Made by a program: the position numbers and the translations under genes. A DNA stretch of 64,000 bases from Daejeonella oryzae DSM 19973 (GTDB taxonomy: Bacteria; Bacteroidota; Bacteroidia; Sphingobacteriales; Sphingobacteriaceae). Positions within the stretch are counted from its first letter, which is position 1. Each line of letters opens with the position of its first letter. The DNA is taken from NCBI RefSeq assembly GCF_000422945.1, contig NZ_AUHA01000003.1, forward strand, positions 434,001 through 498,000, written 5' to 3'. Positions 60,635 through 64,000 of this stretch are shown piece after piece. The notes under the pieces were generated by a model. The model saw only the letters and a list, made by a program, of their open reading frames with translations, had not been told where the DNA came from and did no database searches.

Positions 60635-63367
60635 ATGAAAAATAGAATTCATTCCATATTAAACATTCGGTTTTCAGAATCAAACCAGGTTTTTGACCTT
60701 TTATTGATTCAGTTTTTTATAGGTTTAGCTAATTCATTTGTCAATATATTAGCTTTCACACTCTTTTTATACACTTTTTCTATAGATATGCTTCCTCTGG
60801 CATATATCATAATAGCTGTAAGTCTGTTAATAATTAACTTATTTTATGAAAAGTTGGAGCATCATTTTTCGCCTCTCCAATTATTAAAAGTTATAATTGG
60901 CATTTCTGCGGGTGTACTATTTGTAATCTGGCTTGGATTATTTCTTGATAATCCTAAGATTTTCATTTTCATTCTGTTGATTTGGAGCACATTATTTTAC
61001 ATGATCTCCGGATATGCATTCTGGGGATTAGTTTCTTTAATTTTTAATATTCGTGAAAGTAAGCGGGTATTTTCTGTTGTAGGAGCAGGGGATATTCCGG
61101 CCAAATTAATTGGATATCTGGCTGCACCCTTATTTATTTCACTTTTTGGAACCAATAATTTAATCTGGCTTTCAATCATTTCATTAATAACCGGATTTGT
61201 AGTTTTTTCTCGTTTTCTCAAAAAAAAGAATTGGGAAAAGCTTGAGGAGAAATCCCTGTCCTCTAAAATTCATGATCATAAACCCGAACAGAAAACTGAA
61301 ATAATTGGATTTGTTTTCAAGAGTGAACTTATTTTTGCAATATCTATCATATCCCTTTTAAGTTACAATGTTTTTAATCTGGTTGATTTTACATTTTTAG
61401 CTCAGGTAAAACATAAATATGCAGATATCGCAGATCTTGCCATATTCATTGCGGTTTTCTTTGCGGCAGGACGGTTTATAGCGCTCATTCTGAAACTCAT
61501 ATTCACAAGCAGAGTGATTGAGAAATTGGGTATTATTTATTGTCTTTTTATTACTCCACTTGCATTACTGATATTCTGTTTTTTATTTTTTATCTACGGA
61601 AAAGATTCAGAGCTTAATATTTACATTTTTGGAATGATGGCTCTTTTCGCTGAAGTGTTGAGATCCACCATGCAGGAACCTGTTTTCTTCGTGCTTTTTC
61701 AGCCACTAAAAGAAAAGCTTCGTTTAAAGGGACATTTAATTTCAAAAGGATATATGCTGGCACCTTCACTAATTATTGTAGGATTATCATTGTATTTTCT
61801 CCCTCAGCTTGGATTCCCTATTACCATATTATTAACCGTTAAAATTTTACTTATAAACCTGGTTATATGGGCATTATTGATATTATATGTAAAAAAAGCA
61901 TATCTCAAAACATTAAGATCATCTATTAGTAAAGGAGTATTCAGTAGTAGTGATATTCATATTCATGACCAGCAAACCATAAATATTCTACTCAACAAAA
62001 TTTCAGCGGGCAGAAAAATGGAAATAATTTACGCCCTGAAATTATTAGAAAACGCCGAATATGCTCTTATTGATGAACTTCTGGAAGAACAATTATCAAA
62101 TTCGTCAAATGAGGTTAAATTATATGCATTAGAAAGGCTGGATACACGGCAAACAATTAATACAACTTTTTTAAAATCACTTTTGAAAGATGAAACCATT
62201 GAATTAATTAAAGAGAAGATGGTTTCAATTCTTTGTCGTTATGATTCCCAATACCTAAAAGAGCTCTCTGAAAATATCTCTGAGCAGGAAGATTCCATTA
62301 AAAAAGTTGTCATTATTAGTTTGTTAAATCAACGTGAGTTTAAGTATTTGCTTACAGCCGGGAATGAAATAAACAGCCTGATTTATTCTTCTGAGAGCCG
62401 CCAAAGAGAACTTGCCCTGTCCATTATATCAGAATTAAAACATTTACAATTTACAGATGTAATAGAAAATCTGATCAACGATCCGGATCAATCGGTTAAA
62501 AAAAATGCGATTTTGATCGCATGCAAGCTTAATATTAGTAATTTATTACCTTACATAATAAGTCTTCTTGATAGCCCTTCGAGCAGATATTTAGCCCTAC
62601 AAGGTCTGCAGCAATATGAAGATGTATTATTCAGAGATATAATTAAGCTTGATCCGGCATATATTCAAAAATATTTATCGGATTTAATAAAGGTAGCGGC
62701 CAAGGTGAACGGTGCGCATTCCATTTCATTTTTAATTTCGGTATTGAATGATCCGCAAATAAGGCAGGACAAAATTATTCATGCCTTGTGGATTAAGCAA
62801 TTCGAATCAAATGCCAGCAAAATAACCAATCGATTTAAAGAACTTCTTACAATTTATCTTAAGAATGCAAAGGCCAAATTAAGTAATTACTATGAAGTTC
62901 CAGAACACAGTGAAGCTTTATTAATCAAAAACTCTTTGTTCAACGAAGTTAAAAATGACCTCATTACTTCATTAAAAATCTGCTTTATATTACATCAAAG
63001 AGTTGAAATAAACAGATTAATAGAATTGCTTGATATTGAAAAAAGAGACAAGATATTTAATGCGATGGAAATGTTAGAGATGGTCTTACCTAAAAAAACT
63101 GCCGGTGAAATAAATTATCTTCTTGACTTTATTCTGGATCCTGCCGGCATAAACAAAATATTTATGAAGTCAGATCTTAATGAACTCTTTAACAGAATAA
63201 TAACTAAGCCACAAATGTTTAATTCTTGGACTGAAGCTATTGCCATATATAGTTCCTGGAAAACTAATCAAACCTCTGTTCTTAAAAATATATCTGATGT
63301 TAAAATTGAAACCGGGGATTTAATTATTTCCGAAACGAGAAGCTATGTTTTATCACGACTAAAATAA
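60635..63367 (+). CDS. ADP/ATP-carrier-like membrane protein with HEAT-like repeats
   Basis: The 910-residue protein has an N-terminal membrane half of about twelve helices (roughly residues 15-425) resembling the NTP:NDP antiporter (TlcC) or MFS-type superfamily, including a conserved-looking GAGDIPAKLIGYLAAPLF stretch near 150-167. The C-terminal half (about 440-905) is all-helical with HEAT-like repeats (for example IDELLEEQLSNSSNEVKLYAL and DPDQSVKKNAILIACKL). Similar fusions are known mainly from Bacteroidota, and classical members import ATP in intracellular bacteria; the substrate here is unknown. It is followed after seven bases by a cyclic-nucleotide-binding gene. Confidence 0.8.
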   Translation: MKNRIHSILNIRFSESNQVFDLLLIQFFIGLANSFVNILAFTLFLYTFSIDMLPLAYIIIAVSLLIINLFYEKLEHHFSPLQLLKVIIGISAGVLFVIWLGLFLDNPKIFIFILLIWSTLFYMISGYAFWGLVSLIFNIRESKRVFSVVGAGDIPAKLIGYLAAPLFISLFGTNNLIWLSIISLITGFVVFSRFLKKKNWEKLEEKSLSSKIHDHKPEQKTEIIGFVFKSELIFAISIISLLSYNVFNLVDFTFLAQVKHKYADIADLAIFIAVFFAAGRFIALILKLIFTSRVIEKLGIIYCLFITPLALLIFCFLFFIYGKDSELNIYIFGMMALFAEVLRSTMQEPVFFVLFQPLKEKLRLKGHLISKGYMLAPSLIIVGLSLYFLPQLGFPITILLTVKILLINLVIWALLILYVKKAYLKTLRSSISKGVFSSSDIHIHDQQTINILLNKISAGRKMEIIYALKLLENAEYALIDELLEEQLSNSSNEVKLYALERLDTRQTINTTFLKSLLKDETIELIKEKMVSILCRYDSQYLKELSENISEQEDSIKKVVIISLLNQREFKYLLTAGNEINSLIYSSESRQRELALSIISELKHLQFTDVIENLINDPDQSVKKNAILIACKLNISNLLPYIISLLDSPSSRYLALQGLQQYEDVLFRDIIKLDPAYIQKYLSDLIKVAAKVNGAHSISFLISVLNDPQIRQDKIIHALWIKQFESNASKITNRFKELLTIYLKNAKAKLSNYYEVPEHSEALLIKNSLFNEVKNDLITSLKICFILHQRVEINRLIELLDIEKRDKIFNAMEMLEMVLPKKTAGEINYLLDFILDPAGINKIFMKSDLNELFNRIITKPQMFNSWTEAIAIYSSWKTNQTSVLKNISDVKIETGDLIISETRSYVLSRLK

Positions 63368-63374
63368 TTATATA

Positions 63375-63824
63375 ATGCTTATTATAGAAAAAGTACTGCT
63401 GTTAAAAAATTCTGATATCTTCAAAAACTGTAAAGAAGTAGATCTGATAGAAATTGCTTCCATCAGTTTTGAAGAAAGTGTTGATCAAAAGGCGCTAATA
63501 TTTAATAAGGGCGAACAGGGGAATTGTATGTACTTCATTTATTCCGGTCAGGTAATTATACATGATAACAACCATCAGCTGGCTGTTCTTTCTGAAAATG
63601 AAATTTTTGGTGAACTTTCATTACTAGATTCAGAAACTCGGTCAGCAAGCGCCACAGCTTTATCAGATTGCATTCTTTTGAGGATAGAACAAGATCTGTT
63701 TTATGATGTGGTTGCTACGAATACAGACATTTTAAAGGGAATTATGAGAACGCTTTGCAAACGTTTAAGGGAGCAGGACAGGGTGAATGTAGAGTTTAAA
63801 ACTTTACAGGCTTCAAATTCTTAA
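63375..63824 (+). CDS. Stand-alone cyclic-nucleotide-binding protein
   Basis: This 149-residue protein is a single cNMP-binding domain of the Crp/Fnr type without the DNA-binding helix-turn-helix. The phosphate-binding cassette is intact: Phe78-Gly-Glu80 and Arg89-Ser90 in FGELSLLDSETRSASATA. The Glu and Arg contacts needed for cyclic AMP are present. The C-terminal helix probably mediates protein contacts. It starts seven bases after the carrier-HEAT gene and probably acts as its regulatory subunit, perhaps read by cyclic AMP from the cyclase at 52389-54374. Its stop overlaps that of the convergent partial gene by two bases. Confidence 0.88.
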   Translation: MLIIEKVLLLKNSDIFKNCKEVDLIEIASISFEESVDQKALIFNKGEQGNCMYFIYSGQVIIHDNNHQLAVLSENEIFGELSLLDSETRSASATALSDCILLRIEQDLFYDVVATNTDILKGIMRTLCKRLREQDRVNVEFKTLQASNS

Positions 63825-64000
63825 AGTAGCTTATTGAAATTTAGTTGCTTTTTAGGCTCTCTTAATTTTTGAGAGGAGGGAGTATGATAATTGTGATTTT
63901 GGAGAAAATATATTTGAAGTTTATTCCATTCATCATCATTATTTACAATTTTATAGCTTAGAAATTCTTTTCGGAGGGATTCTCCGATACTAAAAAAATC
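63821..64000 (-). CDS. Partial C-terminal fragment, possible HD-type protein
   Basis: An open minus-strand frame runs from the window edge to a TAA at 63821-63823, giving at least 59 C-terminal residues. The pattern DDEWNKLQIYFLQNHNYHT, then SQKLREPKKQLN, resembles the tail of HD-domain phosphohydrolases, in which an FL-x-x-H-x-Y/F-x-T motif and an LRE-x-K segment are common. The start and the metal-binding HD motif lie outside the window, so this is only a hint. It ends tail to tail with the cNMP-binding gene, sharing the bases TTAA. Confidence 0.5.
   Translation of the reverse strand, partial: DFFSIGESLRKEFLSYKIVNNDDEWNKLQIYFLQNHNYHTPSSQKLREPKKQLNFNKLL

Noticed and set aside
1-64000. tRNA, rRNA, CRISPR arrays, insertion sequences or prophage
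   Set aside because: No tRNA T-arm signatures, regularly spaced repeats, transposase frames or terminal inverted repeats were recognised by eye; the Xer gene is a housekeeping recombinase, not a phage integrase.

Overview
The window looks like a chromosomal segment of a Bacteroidota bacterium, most likely of the family Sphingobacteriaceae (Pedobacter or Mucilaginibacter relatives). The support is an AT-rich sequence, start codons without clear Shine-Dalgarno sites, repeated matches to the Bacteroidota promoter box TAnnTTTG, a C-terminal type IX secretion (T9SS) sorting domain, a TonB-dependent receptor with a CarboxypepD_reg-like N-terminus, an S46 dipeptidyl-peptidase and a type III glutamine synthetase. 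The genus is inference.

Layout. 1-9 kb: secreted unknown protein, ribD-EamA-yigZ operon, prmC, a DUF2130 coiled-coil protein, two small unknowns, a nucleoid-associated protein, a XerC/D recombinase and aroQ. 9-19 kb: envelope lipid/glycan genes (App1-like phosphatase, GT2, LpxL-like acyltransferase, WbqC-like protein), two magnesium transporters (corA, mgtE), a TPR lipoprotein, a DsbA-family protein and a FUSC membrane protein. 19-24 kb: ohr, the radical-SAM/DUF4130 pair, a strong candidate structured non-coding RNA (about 21731-22071), phoH, a cold-shock gene and an MBL-fold hydrolase. 24-36 kb: Asp-box propeller protein, lpd, TonB receptor, DPP7-type peptidase and purM. 36-48 kb: glnN, OmpA-family protein, ruvB, a polyprenol-phosphate glycosyltransferase, a POT peptide transporter, thiolase and an L,D-transpeptidase. 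48-52 kb: a MarR-headed operon of four redox/aldehyde enzymes. 52-64 kb: a TPR adenylate cyclase, a 1913-residue T9SS-secreted subtilase-like protein with MBG domains and hexapeptide repeats, an ADP/ATP-carrier-like protein fused to helical repeats, a stand-alone cyclic-nucleotide-binding protein, and the tail of a minus-strand gene that runs out of the window.

How genes work together. The MarR operon reads as one electrophile/carbonyl stress unit with a visible palindromic operator. The right end may form a cyclic-AMP circuit (cyclase, stand-alone receptor next to a carrier, possible HD-type protein). DPP7 and the POT carrier fit a peptide-using lifestyle. The most novel item is the RNA before phoH: a textbook Bacteroidota promoter, several hairpins capped by GNRA or UNCG tetraloops, two mutually exclusive long helices and a 12-bp intrinsic terminator, with no resemblance I can see to tmRNA, RNase P RNA or SRP RNA. 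No tRNA, rRNA, CRISPR array, insertion sequence or prophage was seen.
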